Positions 17,035 to 25,151 of a DNA stretch of 47,766 nucleotides are shown piece by piece (within the stretch, counting starts at the first letter, position 1; every line of letters begins with the position of its first letter). Origin of the DNA: Clostridia bacterium (GTDB lineage Bacteria > Bacillota > Clostridia > Christensenellales > Aristaeellaceae); NCBI GenBank assembly GCA_017396845.1, contig JAFQKQ010000121.1:1-47766 (forward strand), read 5' to 3'. The notes beneath the pieces are model-generated. The model did no database searches and was not told the origin of the DNA. It was given only the letters and a program-made list of their open reading frames with translations. The translations under genes were made by a program, and so were the position numbers.

Positions 17035-19119
17035 ATGCTGAAGATAAGCGGATGGAAGAAGTGGACGGCGGTTCTGGCGCTTTGTATGCTTATGATATCG
17101 TTAATTTGCATTCAGGCGTATGGCGAAGAGTCTTGCGAAGATGAGGCGGAGCCGACAGGCGAAGAAGCGGAGTACTATGAATATATACCTGAGGATCTTC
17201 CGGACAGCGAAGAGCTGTTTGATGGCTTTGCTATGCGGCTCTTATACGGACGCAGCGACCAGGCAACCTACGGCGTTCTCGCCCGAGAGCGCTTATCGGA
17301 GAAGAGCAAGAAGATTTATGATGTGATCAAGGAAGGCGTGATAGATCTCGCCCGAGGAGAACGCAGCTCTGCCGTACTGATTGTCAATGCCGCAGAGAGC
17401 GGATGCGGAACCTTCTCTGATTATAGCTATGAAGAGCTATGGCTTGTACTTGACGCGCTGCAGCACGATTGTCCGTATGAGATGTATATGTACAGGGGAT
17501 GCCGGGCAAGGATCTCTTCTCAAAGGATATCAGTAAGTATAATGATTGCTGCGATATATCGCCCCAGTAATTATGATGATGATAGCCCTACGATAGATAC
17601 GTCCAAAGCGCGCGCGACCGTGAACGCAGCCAACAATGCGCAGGCAATTGTCAACATGTACGCATCCTATTCGGACTATAATAAGCTGGCCGCTTATAAG
17701 GATAAAATCTGCAGTCTGGTTGAATATGATCATTATGCAGCGGATAATGATTTGTATGATACGGACATTCGTGCATGGACGCTGATCAATGCCTTTGACG
17801 GCGATCCCTCCACGAACATTGTTTGCAAGGGATATGCCGTTGCCTTTCAGTATCTTTGCGATTTATCCGATTTCACAGGAAACGTGGAATGCTACAGCGC
17901 ATTGGGCGACGTTTATTTCTATGACGGTTCTGACGGGTATCATCAGTGGAATATCGTCAGAATCAACGGAATCAGCTATTTTGCTGATATTACGGCTTGT
18001 GACAGCTATGGATCGGGCAGAGACAGAGAGGTGTTTATGTCCGGTGGATCCGGAAGTGCGGGTACAAACTATAGGATTAGCACATCGACATATATCTATG
18101 ACGATGGTACAAAGTCGATGTGGGGTACGGGGCCTGACAGTGTTCTGACTTTGTCCGCAACGGCGTACAATCCCTCTTCTCCGCCTACCCCTACGCCTAC
18201 GCCCATATATGAGATTTCTGTTGGCTCCTACAACGTTTCCATTTCGGCGGGCAGTTCAATCAAACTGTCGTTTTCAGCGCCTGCAAGCGGTGAATACCGC
18301 TTCTATTCCACGGGTGATTATGATACCCGCTGTTATCTCTATGACGAGAATATGGAGCAGCTGGCCTATAATGATGACAGCGGAGAAGGGAATAATTTCA
18401 ATATCTATCACAGATTGACTGCGGGACAGAAGGTGTATATTGTCTTAAACTTCTTTAATTCAGATACATCAGGAAGCTTTACGCTAACAGTAGAAGCACC
18501 GGCGGCACCCACCCCGACCCCTACGCCTACGCCCACCCCAACGCCTACTCCTACGCCTACCCCGACGCCTGCGCCCATATATGATATTACCGTAGGCTCC
18601 TACGACGTCTCTATTTCGGCGGGCAGTTCAATCAAACTGTTGTTTTCAGCGCCTGCAAGCGGTGAATACCGCTTCTATTCCACGGGTGATTATGATACCC
18701 GCTGTTACCTCTATGACGAGAATATGGAGCAGCTGGCCTATAATGATGATGATGGAGATGGATACAATTTCAGCATTTCTTATAGCTTAAGCGCGGGGCA
18801 GAAGGTATATCTGATTCTGAGTTTTTATAATTCAAATACATCGGGAACCTTTGGACTGATTGCAGAAGCGCCGACGACGCCTACGCCTACCCCAACGCCT
18901 GAGCCCATATATGATATTGCCGTAGGCTCCTACGACGTCTCTATTTCGGCGGGCAGTTCAATCAAACTGTCGTTTTCACGCCTGCAAGCGGTGAATACCG
19001 CTTTTATTCCACGGGTGATTATGATACCCGCTGTTACCTCTATGACGAGAATATGGAGCAGTTGGCCTATAATGATGACAGCGGAGAAGGAAATAATTTC
19101 AATATCTATTACGGATTGA
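17035..19119 (+). CDS. Secreted transglutaminase-like repeat protein, N-terminal part, frameshifted
   Basis: A signal peptide (LKISGWKK, then a hydrophobic core) is followed by a transglutaminase-like domain. Its likely triad is Cys264 in IVCKGYAVAFQYLC, His303 in GYHQWN and Asp318 in YFADITA (numbered from the ATG at 17035). Next come Pro-Thr linkers and near-identical ~95-residue beta domains resembling bacterial pre-peptidase C-terminal (PPC) modules: 18211-18508, 18583-18874 and 18913 onward. I prefer 17035 because AAGGAAG sits too close to the ATG at 17029. In the third module one G is missing after base 18978 compared with the first two copies. The frame then runs to a false stop at 19119; the true frame continues to 20468. 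It is a broken or phase-variable gene, or a sequencing error. Confidence 0.82.
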   Translation: MLKISGWKKWTAVLALCMLMISLICIQAYGEESCEDEAEPTGEEAEYYEYIPEDLPDSEELFDGFAMRLLYGRSDQATYGVLARERLSEKSKKIYDVIKEGVIDLARGERSSAVLIVNAAESGCGTFSDYSYEELWLVLDALQHDCPYEMYMYRGCRARISSQRISVSIMIAAIYRPSNYDDDSPTIDTSKARATVNAANNAQAIVNMYASYSDYNKLAAYKDKICSLVEYDHYAADNDLYDTDIRAWTLINAFDGDPSTNIVCKGYAVAFQYLCDLSDFTGNVECYSALGDVYFYDGSDGYHQWNIVRINGISYFADITACDSYGSGRDREVFMSGGSGSAGTNYRISTSTYIYDDGTKSMWGTGPDSVLTLSATAYNPSSPPTPTPTPIYEISVGSYNVSISAGSSIKLSFSAPASGEYRFYSTGDYDTRCYLYDENMEQLAYNDDSGEGNNFNIYHRLTAGQKVYIVLNFFNSDTSGSFTLTVEAPAAPTPTPTPTPTPTPTPTPTPTPAPIYDITVGSYDVSISAGSSIKLLFSAPASGEYRFYSTGDYDTRCYLYDENMEQLAYNDDDGDGYNFSISYSLSAGQKVYLILSFYNSNTSGTFGLIAEAPTTPTPTPTPEPIYDIAVGSYDVSISAGSSIKLSFSRLQAVNTAFIPRVIMIPAVTSMTRIWSSWPIMMTAEKEIISISITD

Positions 19120-20468
19120 CTGCGGGACAGAAGGTGTATATTGTCTTAGACTTCTATGATTCAGATGCATCAGGAAGCTTTACACTAACGGTAGAAGCGC
19201 CGGCGGAGCCCACCCCGACGCCCGCTGCAACGCCAATACCGGTTCTTGCTGTCGGCGTTAACAGCGTATACGTTCCGGCGGATCAAATGGTCAGAATGTC
19301 GTTTGTTGCACCGTTCAGCGGCGAATACGCTTTCTATACCACAGGCGATCAGGATACCGAGGGTTATTTGTATGATGCCGATATGAATTTGCTGGCCTCT
19401 GACGACGATGGGGGAGATTTGTATAATTTCAGTATCTCGTACAATCTGAATGCAGGACAAAAGGTGTATGCCAGCGTATGCTTCTATTTGCTGAGCGAAT
19501 CGGGAACGGTTTCACTGGTCGTGGAAGCGCCGACGCCGGGACCTGATACAGTGATCGCTTCCGGCTATTACTATGACGGAAACGCCGGCAAAACGGATAT
19601 CACATGGACGATCAAGGGAGACGGAAGCCTCACATTGTCGGGCAATGGAGAAGTGGAGTATGAGGGTGAGCTTAAAGGCCTTGACGACTACAGATCCATG
19701 GTAACATCGGTAGAAGCGGGCACAGGCATTACGGTGGCTGCCGGTTTTGATCATATGGTCAATCTCCAAACCGTAAATCTGCCGAATGTTATAATGATTG
19801 ATATGCGCGCATTCCAGGGCTGTACGAGTCTTGAAAGCGTGAATGCGCCGAATGCTAAACGGATATCGGAAGAAGCCTTTGAGGATTGTACAGGTCTTTC
19901 CAATTTAAACATAGATAAGATTGAGGAAATTGGAGAGGAGGCATTTAAAAACTGCATCTCGCTTACCAATATGTATTTGCTGGATACAATCTCTATATAT
20001 AGGGAGGCGTTTTCGGGATGCAATCTGTCGCTTCTGCAGATTTCTGCCTCCTTGGAGACGATTGGGGCGTATAATTTTGACACGCATAGCAATCTGCTGA
20101 CGATCTACGGCGGCACGCCGGAACAGTGGGCAAGCGTAACGGTGCATGAAGGCAACAGCAAATTGGAGCATGACTTCTTCTTCCTTGGGCCGAAATTTAT
20201 ACTGCCCGCAGGTCTTAAGGAGATCAGCGAGGAAGCGTTTGCAAATGCTTCTATGACGTTTGTCGTGTGTCCGAACGAAATGGAAAGAATTGGCAGCCGC
20301 GCCTTCATGAACAATCGGCAGCCGCTGGCAATTGAGATTCCTGCGACAGTATTTGAGATTGCGGATGATGCATTTGAAGGCTGTGAGGATTTGATGATCG
20401 TTACAGGTTTCGATACATATGCGTGTCGTTGGGCAAAGGATCGCGGAATCTGGGTCGTTGGGTATTGA
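19053..20468 (+). CDS. Secreted repeat protein, C-terminal part with BspA-like leucine-rich repeats (same gene, after frameshift)
   Basis: This is the continuation of the preceding gene in the corrected frame. It holds the end of the third PPC-like module, a Pro-Thr linker, a fourth divergent module (about 19240-19530), and from 19760 a run of about 23-residue repeats of BspA/LRR_5 type (FQGCTSLESV, FEDCTGLSNL, FKNCISLTNM). LRR_5 proteins of gut bacteria are usually surface adhesins. The in-frame ATG at 19053 lies inside a repeat without a ribosome site, so separate translation is unlikely. Restoring one base near 18978 would give one protein of about 1,140 residues. Confidence 0.8.
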   Translation: MEQLAYNDDSGEGNNFNIYYGLTAGQKVYIVLDFYDSDASGSFTLTVEAPAEPTPTPAATPIPVLAVGVNSVYVPADQMVRMSFVAPFSGEYAFYTTGDQDTEGYLYDADMNLLASDDDGGDLYNFSISYNLNAGQKVYASVCFYLLSESGTVSLVVEAPTPGPDTVIASGYYYDGNAGKTDITWTIKGDGSLTLSGNGEVEYEGELKGLDDYRSMVTSVEAGTGITVAAGFDHMVNLQTVNLPNVIMIDMRAFQGCTSLESVNAPNAKRISEEAFEDCTGLSNLNIDKIEEIGEEAFKNCISLTNMYLLDTISIYREAFSGCNLSLLQISASLETIGAYNFDTHSNLLTIYGGTPEQWASVTVHEGNSKLEHDFFFLGPKFILPAGLKEISEEAFANASMTFVVCPNEMERIGSRAFMNNRQPLAIEIPATVFEIADDAFEGCEDLMIVTGFDTYACRWAKDRGIWVVGY

Positions 20469-20582
20469 TGTATACGGAATGAGAGAGGCCGCTGCGCAGC
20501 CGCCCCGAAAAAAACAGGGCAATCTTTCATGCTCGCTTTATGTCGAATTGTCGGGGTGCTTCGGTCTGAGCCGTTTGATTAG

Positions 20583-20617
20583 AGGCTGTTGCAGAAGAGA
20601 AAAATCTGCAGCAGCCT
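20583..20617 (+). terminator. Strong hairpin after the repeat protein gene
   Basis: AGGCTGTTGCAGA pairs with TCTGCAGCAGCCT (13 bp with one G-U). The tail CCCTGCTATTTTA is only weakly T-rich. Confidence 0.65.
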
Positions 20618-20676
20618 CCCTGCTATTTTATCCGCGTTTTTATTTTCATAAAGGTATACCGCGAGGACGGGAATTG

Positions 20677-20685
20677 TGATATACT
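20677..20685 (+). promoter_or_regulatory. Extended -10 promoter of the GH105 gene
   Basis: TGA-TATACT forms an extended -10 element. No good -35 is seen. It lies 34 bases before the ATG. Confidence 0.45.
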
Positions 20686-20719
20686 GAATGCATAAGCAAA
20701 TCGGGAAGGGGAATGAATC

Positions 20720-21796
20720 ATGAGACCCGTTCAGTATGCTGTTCAGGCTGTTGAAACCATGATGAGAAAGTTTGACAGTCCGTCTCTTCCGCCGAAGGGA
20801 AGGTTTCACTATCATCAGGGCGTATTTCTCTCCGGCGTATACCAGACGTATCTTCTGACCGGAAAAGAGGCGTACTATGAGTATGTAAAGCGCTGGGTCG
20901 ATTCCATTGTTGATGAAAACGGCGTGGTCACGAATTTTGATAAGGGTCAATTGGACGATATTCAGCCTGGTATCCTTTTGTTCCGGCTGTATGAAAAAAC
21001 GGGGGATGAAAGGTATAAAAAGGCGCTTGATACCTTGTGCCCGATCATATACAATTTCCCGCGGAACGCCGAAGGCGGCTTCTGGCACAAGGAACGCTAT
21101 CCCGAGCAGATGTGGCTGGACGGTTTATATATGGGCGGCCCGATTATCGCGGAATATGCGAAGGCGTTTAACCATCCCGAGTATTTCGACCTTGTGTGCC
21201 AACAGGCGCTTTTGATGCAGGAAAAAACGAGAGATGAAAAGACGGGGCTTCTGTATCACGCGTGGGACGCCGTTATAGAAAGAGAATGGGCAGACCCGGT
21301 TACGGGGCGTTCGCCGGAATTCTGGGGGCGCTCGATCGGCTGGGCAGCGGTCGGTGTTCTGGACGATCTGGAGTTTTTGCCCGGGGATCATCCGATGAGA
21401 AGGGACATGGAGAAGCTGGTAAGGGATCTTCTCACAGCGCTGATTAGTTTCCAGTCCGAGGAAGGGCGCTGGTATCAGGTGGTTGACAAGGTTCATGAAG
21501 AAGGCAACTGGCCTGAGAATTCCTGCAGCTGTCTGTTCACCGCCGCCATCTGCCGCGCGGTCAGAAGAAATATCGTTTCCGAAGATATGCTTGAATATGC
21601 CAAAAAGGGATTTAAGGGCGTGATTGATAGCCTGACCTGGATCGGCGATGATATCCAGATTGGAAATGTGTGCATCGGAACGGGCGTTGGAGATTATACG
21701 CATTACATAAACCGACCGACATCGGTAAATGATCTGCACGGTGTGGGCGCGTTCCTTCTGATGTGCGCGGAAGCGGAAAAAGCAGGATTAGAATAA
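20720..21796 (+). CDS. Glycoside hydrolase family 88/105 protein (unsaturated rhamnogalacturonyl hydrolase type)
   Basis: A 358-residue alpha/alpha-barrel enzyme without a signal peptide, so it acts in the cytoplasm. It probably removes unsaturated uronic acid from the ends of oligosaccharides made by pectin or glycosaminoglycan lyases. Key acidic residues fit D79/D80 (QLDDIQPG) and D134 (MWLDGLYMGGP), corresponding to the paired aspartates of YteR. WGRSIGWAAVG and CSCLFTAAICRAV are also family blocks. No polysaccharide lyase or sugar transporter is adjacent. GGAAGGGG precedes the ATG. surE follows after 16 bases. Confidence 0.88.
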   Translation: MRPVQYAVQAVETMMRKFDSPSLPPKGRFHYHQGVFLSGVYQTYLLTGKEAYYEYVKRWVDSIVDENGVVTNFDKGQLDDIQPGILLFRLYEKTGDERYKKALDTLCPIIYNFPRNAEGGFWHKERYPEQMWLDGLYMGGPIIAEYAKAFNHPEYFDLVCQQALLMQEKTRDEKTGLLYHAWDAVIEREWADPVTGRSPEFWGRSIGWAAVGVLDDLEFLPGDHPMRRDMEKLVRDLLTALISFQSEEGRWYQVVDKVHEEGNWPENSCSCLFTAAICRAVRRNIVSEDMLEYAKKGFKGVIDSLTWIGDDIQIGNVCIGTGVGDYTHYINRPTSVNDLHGVGAFLLMCAEAEKAGLE

Positions 21797-21812
21797 ATAT
21801 GGGAGAGTTTGT

Positions 21813-22568
21813 ATGCATATACTGATTGCCAATGACGACGGAATCCGCGCGGAAGGTCTGATCCAATTGACCCGCGCGGCGATGAAGGCCGGACACCGCG
21901 TGACTGTTTGCGCGCCGGACAGGGAGAGGAGCGCTTTCAGCCATTCGATCAATATCACTGTCCCTCTTCGCGTAAAGGAAATGACGGTGGAGGGCGCGAG
22001 GGGCTTTGCCGTAGACGGAACGCCTGCGGATTGCGCGCGCTTGGGCGTGTTTCTCTTAAGAGACGATCGCCCGGATATCGTTATCTCCGGAATCAACAAG
22101 GGGCCGAACCTCGGCGGCGCCTGTATTTATTCGGGAACGGTGGGCGCTGCAATGGAGGCTTCGATGGCGGGAATCCCCGCGCTTGCGTCGAGCCTCAGAT
22201 CCTTTACGTCAAACGATTATTCGGCGGCTGCCGATCTTACTTGTAAGCTTGCCGAGTGGGCGCTTTCTCATCCGCTTCCGAGGGGCGCGATCTATAATCT
22301 GAACGTGCCTGCGCTTCCGCGCGAAAAAATCCTCGGAATCAGGAAAACGCAGGTGCTTGCGCCGGTGTTCCTTACGGAAGCGAGGTATGAATCGTTTGTC
22401 AGCGAATACAACAACACCTATTATTTCCTGACCGACGGAGAGGACAGAATGTTCTATCCCGAGGACTCGGACGAGATTCTCAACAGAAACGGCTGGGCGA
22501 CGGTTTCCGCGCTTACGTGGGATCTTGCGCTTAAAGAGGGAATGGACGATGTGGATTTGGATTTTTAA
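21813..22568 (+). CDS. surE: 5'/3'-nucleotidase SurE
   Basis: A metal-dependent phosphatase acting on nucleoside monophosphates, tied to stationary-phase survival. The 251-residue protein opens with MHILIANDDG; D8 and D9 bind the metal, with the serine in RSAFSHS and the asparagine in SGINKGPNLG completing the site. The SGTVGAAMEA block is typical. GGGAGAG precedes the ATG. The stop overlaps the convergent SPOR-domain gene by four bases. No pcm or mutS partner is nearby. Confidence 0.96.
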   Translation: MHILIANDDGIRAEGLIQLTRAAMKAGHRVTVCAPDRERSAFSHSINITVPLRVKEMTVEGARGFAVDGTPADCARLGVFLLRDDRPDIVISGINKGPNLGGACIYSGTVGAAMEASMAGIPALASSLRSFTSNDYSAAADLTCKLAEWALSHPLPRGAIYNLNVPALPREKILGIRKTQVLAPVFLTEARYESFVSEYNNTYYFLTDGEDRMFYPEDSDEILNRNGWATVSALTWDLALKEGMDDVDLDF

Positions 22569-23362
22569 TTCCCCTGACGGATGCCGTTTAGACAGTTAAG
22601 CCGCATAAGCCTTAAATCTATGGCCGTATGGCGAATGGACGCGGCCAGATACATCTCGCTGAGCTTCGATTTTGATAGTTTTCGCATTTCCGAATGCGCC
22701 GTCCGGCAGAGTTCGCTGATCTGTAAGCATATAGCGTCGCTGCTTCCCGAGACGGCGCTTTCCATATCCTCTTTCAAGGGCGTAAATTCATATGCGGCGA
22801 TGGCGATTTGCGTAAGCGCGTTTGATGCGCTGAGTCCCGCATCAAGTCTTTGAGCGATTAAGAAGAGCTCGTCTTCAAGCGTTTGATAAGCGCTGTATGC
22901 GCTTTTAAACGCTTCGATCTGGCTTTCGGCAGCCGTTATGCGCAAAACCGCATCTTCGCTTTTTATATGTATCACGCCTGCACCGATATTTTGAAGGCGG
23001 ATTCTTTCCGCCGCTTCGTTTGCTTCGGATTTGTTTGAATAGGCGTTTCCGGCGGCGTAAATGCGGTCTGATTTATACAGATAGCCCGCCGCGCCCATCT
23101 GCATATACCTTGCTGCCAATATCCGCGCCTCTTCTTCCGTATCGCATGCGCCCAGATGCACAATATAAAAATCACCGCCGATCAGACAGACCTCCTCGGT
23201 GATTCGCTTTTGCTGATTCACCGGATCCGATGAAGCGTATTTTTCGATTGTGTCCGTTTTTGCGGCGAGCGTAAGCAGGTAGATGACGAAACAAATGATC
23301 AAAACAGCCAGCGCCAGAGAAAGTCCGGACGCATGGCTTCTTTTTATTTTCACTTTCTGCAT
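22565..23362 (-). CDS. SPOR-domain membrane protein
   Basis: A 265-residue protein with a basic start (QKVKIKRSH), one transmembrane segment (about residues 12-33) and an outer region with a SPOR-like fold (FYIVHLGACDTEEEARILAARY through AGVIHIKSEDAVLRITA, about residues 62-145). The C-terminal half is helical with many Ala and Glu. SPOR domains bind denuded peptidoglycan at septa. The layout is like SpoIIB-type or cell-division proteins, and sigK in this window makes a sporulation role plausible but unproven. I chose the ATG at 23362 because GGGAGGCGG lies 5 bases upstream; a longer frame to 23461 has no such site. It is convergent with surE. Confidence 0.75.
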   Translation of the reverse strand: MQKVKIKRSHASGLSLALAVLIICFVIYLLTLAAKTDTIEKYASSDPVNQQKRITEEVCLIGGDFYIVHLGACDTEEEARILAARYMQMGAAGYLYKSDRIYAAGNAYSNKSEANEAAERIRLQNIGAGVIHIKSEDAVLRITAAESQIEAFKSAYSAYQTLEDELFLIAQRLDAGLSASNALTQIAIAAYEFTPLKEDMESAVSGSSDAICLQISELCRTAHSEMRKLSKSKLSEMYLAASIRHTAIDLRLMRLNCLNGIRQGN

Positions 23363-23421
23363 CTGTCCGCCTCCCGATTTGCGTTTATCCTGAAAAAATT
23401 TCCCGATACATTCTTCTGACG

Positions 23422-23450
23422 TTGCGCATGCTTCTAAAATGCGGTATAAT
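23422..23450 (+). promoter_or_regulatory. Promoter of the isomerase-tadA pair
   Basis: -35 TTGCGC (23422-23427), 17-base spacer, -10 TATAAT (23445-23450), 33 bases before the ATG. Confidence 0.6.
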
Positions 23451-23483
23451 GCTTCTAACAATATATGCGGAGGGGTTGGAAAA

Positions 23484-24269
23484 ATGAAGGATTTTGTTGT
23501 CGGCGCTCAGATTTATTCCGTTCGTACGCTCGCACAGTCTGCGCAGGGGCTTAAGGATACGCTGATCAAGCTCAAGGCGATGGGATACAATACCTGCCAG
23601 CTCTCCGGCCAGAGCCGTGAGATCCCGGATGAGGTGGTAAGAGATATCCTCCAGGAGACGGGAATGAAATGCGTGGTTACACACAACTCCATTGATGATT
23701 TCGACAACGCGCTTGACGAACTGATCAAGCGGCACAAGACCTGGGACTGCGCATATGCAGGCCTTGGCGCAATGCCGGCGCAGTACCGCGAGAGTCTTGA
23801 TACCTTCAAGGAATTCGCGCTTCACGCCAATGAAATCGCGGAAAAGCTGTATGATAACGGCATCAACTTTGTATACCACAACCATGCCTTTGAATTTCAG
23901 AAGATTAACGGCGTAACCGGTATGGACGTGCTGTTTGATAACTTCGGCCCCCATACGCAGTTTGAGCTGGATTCCTTCTGGGTACAGGCCGGCGGCGCGA
24001 ATCCCGTGGAATGGTTCTACAAGGTAAACGGACGCATGGAGGTTGCGCACTTTAAGGATATGATGGGCGCGAAGGACGGAGGCGTTCCCTGCACGATGGT
24101 TCCGATTGGCAGCGGAAATCTGGATTGGCCTGCCCTTAAACGCGCATGCGAAGAGACGGGCGTGAAGTATGCCGAAATCGAGCAGGACAACGCGGTGGAG
24201 AAGGAGCATCCTCTCGGAGAGCTTTGTTCTTCGATCAATTATCTCAAGTCGATCGGCTGTATATTTTAA
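23484..24269 (+). CDS. Sugar phosphate isomerase/epimerase (xylose isomerase-like TIM barrel)
   Basis: A 261-residue AP-endonuclease-2-type TIM barrel. Family marks are VVGAQIYSVR at the start, GYNTCQLSG, YHNHAFEF near residue 132, the metal-binding FELDSFWVQAGG, and HFKDM near 189. Such enzymes epimerise or isomerise sugars, inositols or keto-acids; the substrate cannot be read here. The ATG at 23484 follows GGAGGGG. Its TAA overlaps the tadA ATG by one base, a coupling that is likely positional rather than functional. Confidence 0.85.
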   Translation: MKDFVVGAQIYSVRTLAQSAQGLKDTLIKLKAMGYNTCQLSGQSREIPDEVVRDILQETGMKCVVTHNSIDDFDNALDELIKRHKTWDCAYAGLGAMPAQYRESLDTFKEFALHANEIAEKLYDNGINFVYHNHAFEFQKINGVTGMDVLFDNFGPHTQFELDSFWVQAGGANPVEWFYKVNGRMEVAHFKDMMGAKDGGVPCTMVPIGSGNLDWPALKRACEETGVKYAEIEQDNAVEKEHPLGELCSSINYLKSIGCIF

Positions 24270-24736
24270 TGTTTACGGAAACAGATGAAAAAATGATGCG
24301 GTTCGCGCTTGAGGAAGCGCGAATCGCTCTTCATGAGGGCGAAATTCCCGTGGGCGCTGTGATTGCAAATGGGGATATATTGCTTGCGCGCGCGCATAAT
24401 ACCCGCGAAAGGGATAAAGATCCCATTGGTCACGCCGAGATCAATGTCATCCGCGAGGCGGCAAAGAAGATGGGGCGGTGGAGGCTTAATAATCTTACGA
24501 TGTATGTGACGCTGGAGCCCTGTCCCATGTGCGCAGGCGCCATCCAGATGAGCGGCATGAAAAGGCTGGTTTACGGCGCGAGAGACGAACGATACGGCTG
24601 TGCCGGAAGCGTGTACAGGATTACCGAGGATCCGGCGTTTCAGAACTACTGTCCTGCCGACGGCGGATTGTATGAAGACGAGGCGGCTCAGCTGCTGTCG
24701 GAATTTTTTAAAAGCCTCCGCTTACGCGGGGAATAA
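24269..24736 (+). CDS. tadA: tRNA-specific adenosine deaminase TadA
   Basis: Converts A34 of tRNA-Arg(ACG) to inosine. The 155-residue zinc deaminase has the HAE motif at H55-E57 and PCPMC at 84-88, with the C-terminal helix typical of TadA rather than cytidine or guanine deaminases. The ATG overlaps the stop of the isomerase gene. In many Firmicutes the small SRP RNA gene follows tadA; I do not see it in the 415 bases after this gene. Confidence 0.95.
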   Translation: MFTETDEKMMRFALEEARIALHEGEIPVGAVIANGDILLARAHNTRERDKDPIGHAEINVIREAAKKMGRWRLNNLTMYVTLEPCPMCAGAIQMSGMKRLVYGARDERYGCAGSVYRITEDPAFQNYCPADGGLYEDEAAQLLSEFFKSLRLRGE

Positions 24737-24822
24737 CGGAAAGATAAGCGGTAATGACGTTTTTGATGATTAAAAAGACATGCAATCCGGCGCTTGCCTG
24801 CATTTGCAGCAGCCTGAGAGGG

Positions 24823-24905
24823 ACGAATCCTTCAGGCGCTCACGCGCGAGCGCCCCTTTTGCGATTAGGGCGCAAAAAGGCTTATAAGCCGGCCGTTTCT
24901 TGTTT
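24823..24905 (+). repeat. Dispersed palindromic repeat, copy A
   Basis: Begins ACGAATCCTTCAG, contains a GCGCCC/GGGCGC hairpin, and ends ATAAGCCGGC plus a T-rich tail. It resembles copy B at 38332-38415 and a repeat style common in gut Clostridia (GAATCCCTCAG followed by a hairpin). Here it may also end tadA transcription. The rest of the 415-base gap before RNase J shows only the RNase J promoter and leader. Confidence 0.55.
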
Positions 24906-25025
24906 TATGCGTCTTTTGTTATCGCCATATCCCGGATACCGTTAGGTTCCGCTGCGGGATTGACCGCATCGCTTGCGTTCGTATGGCTGAAAACTGAAAA
25001 ATTTATGTTGGATATTGAGGCGCGG

Positions 25026-25054
25026 TTGTGGAATCGCGCCTTTAGTGATATACT
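25026..25054 (+). promoter_or_regulatory. RNase J gene promoter
   Basis: -35 TTGTGG (25026-25031), 17-base spacer, extended -10 TGA-TATACT (25046-25054). A GGCGCG/CGCGCC hairpin (about 25019-25040) overlaps the -35. The transcript has a ~90-base leader with a 7-bp hairpin CGTGCGG/CCGCACG at 25087-25108. Confidence 0.6.
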
Positions 25055-25151
25055 AAAAGGAGAGCTGTGCATTTTCTGCATTCGATCGTGCGGGCGCTGC
25101 GCCGCACGTTCAAAATAAACAAATTTATTTTCTATATATGGGAGGGATTGT

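Noticed and set aside
18500-18580. CCTACGCC-type microsatellite as a regulatory repeat
   Set aside because: It encodes a Pro-Thr linker in frame, a normal feature of secreted modular proteins.
24737-25025. Small SRP RNA expected after tadA
   Set aside because: I could not find the conserved SRP core (GGTAA/GCAG loop region) in this gap.
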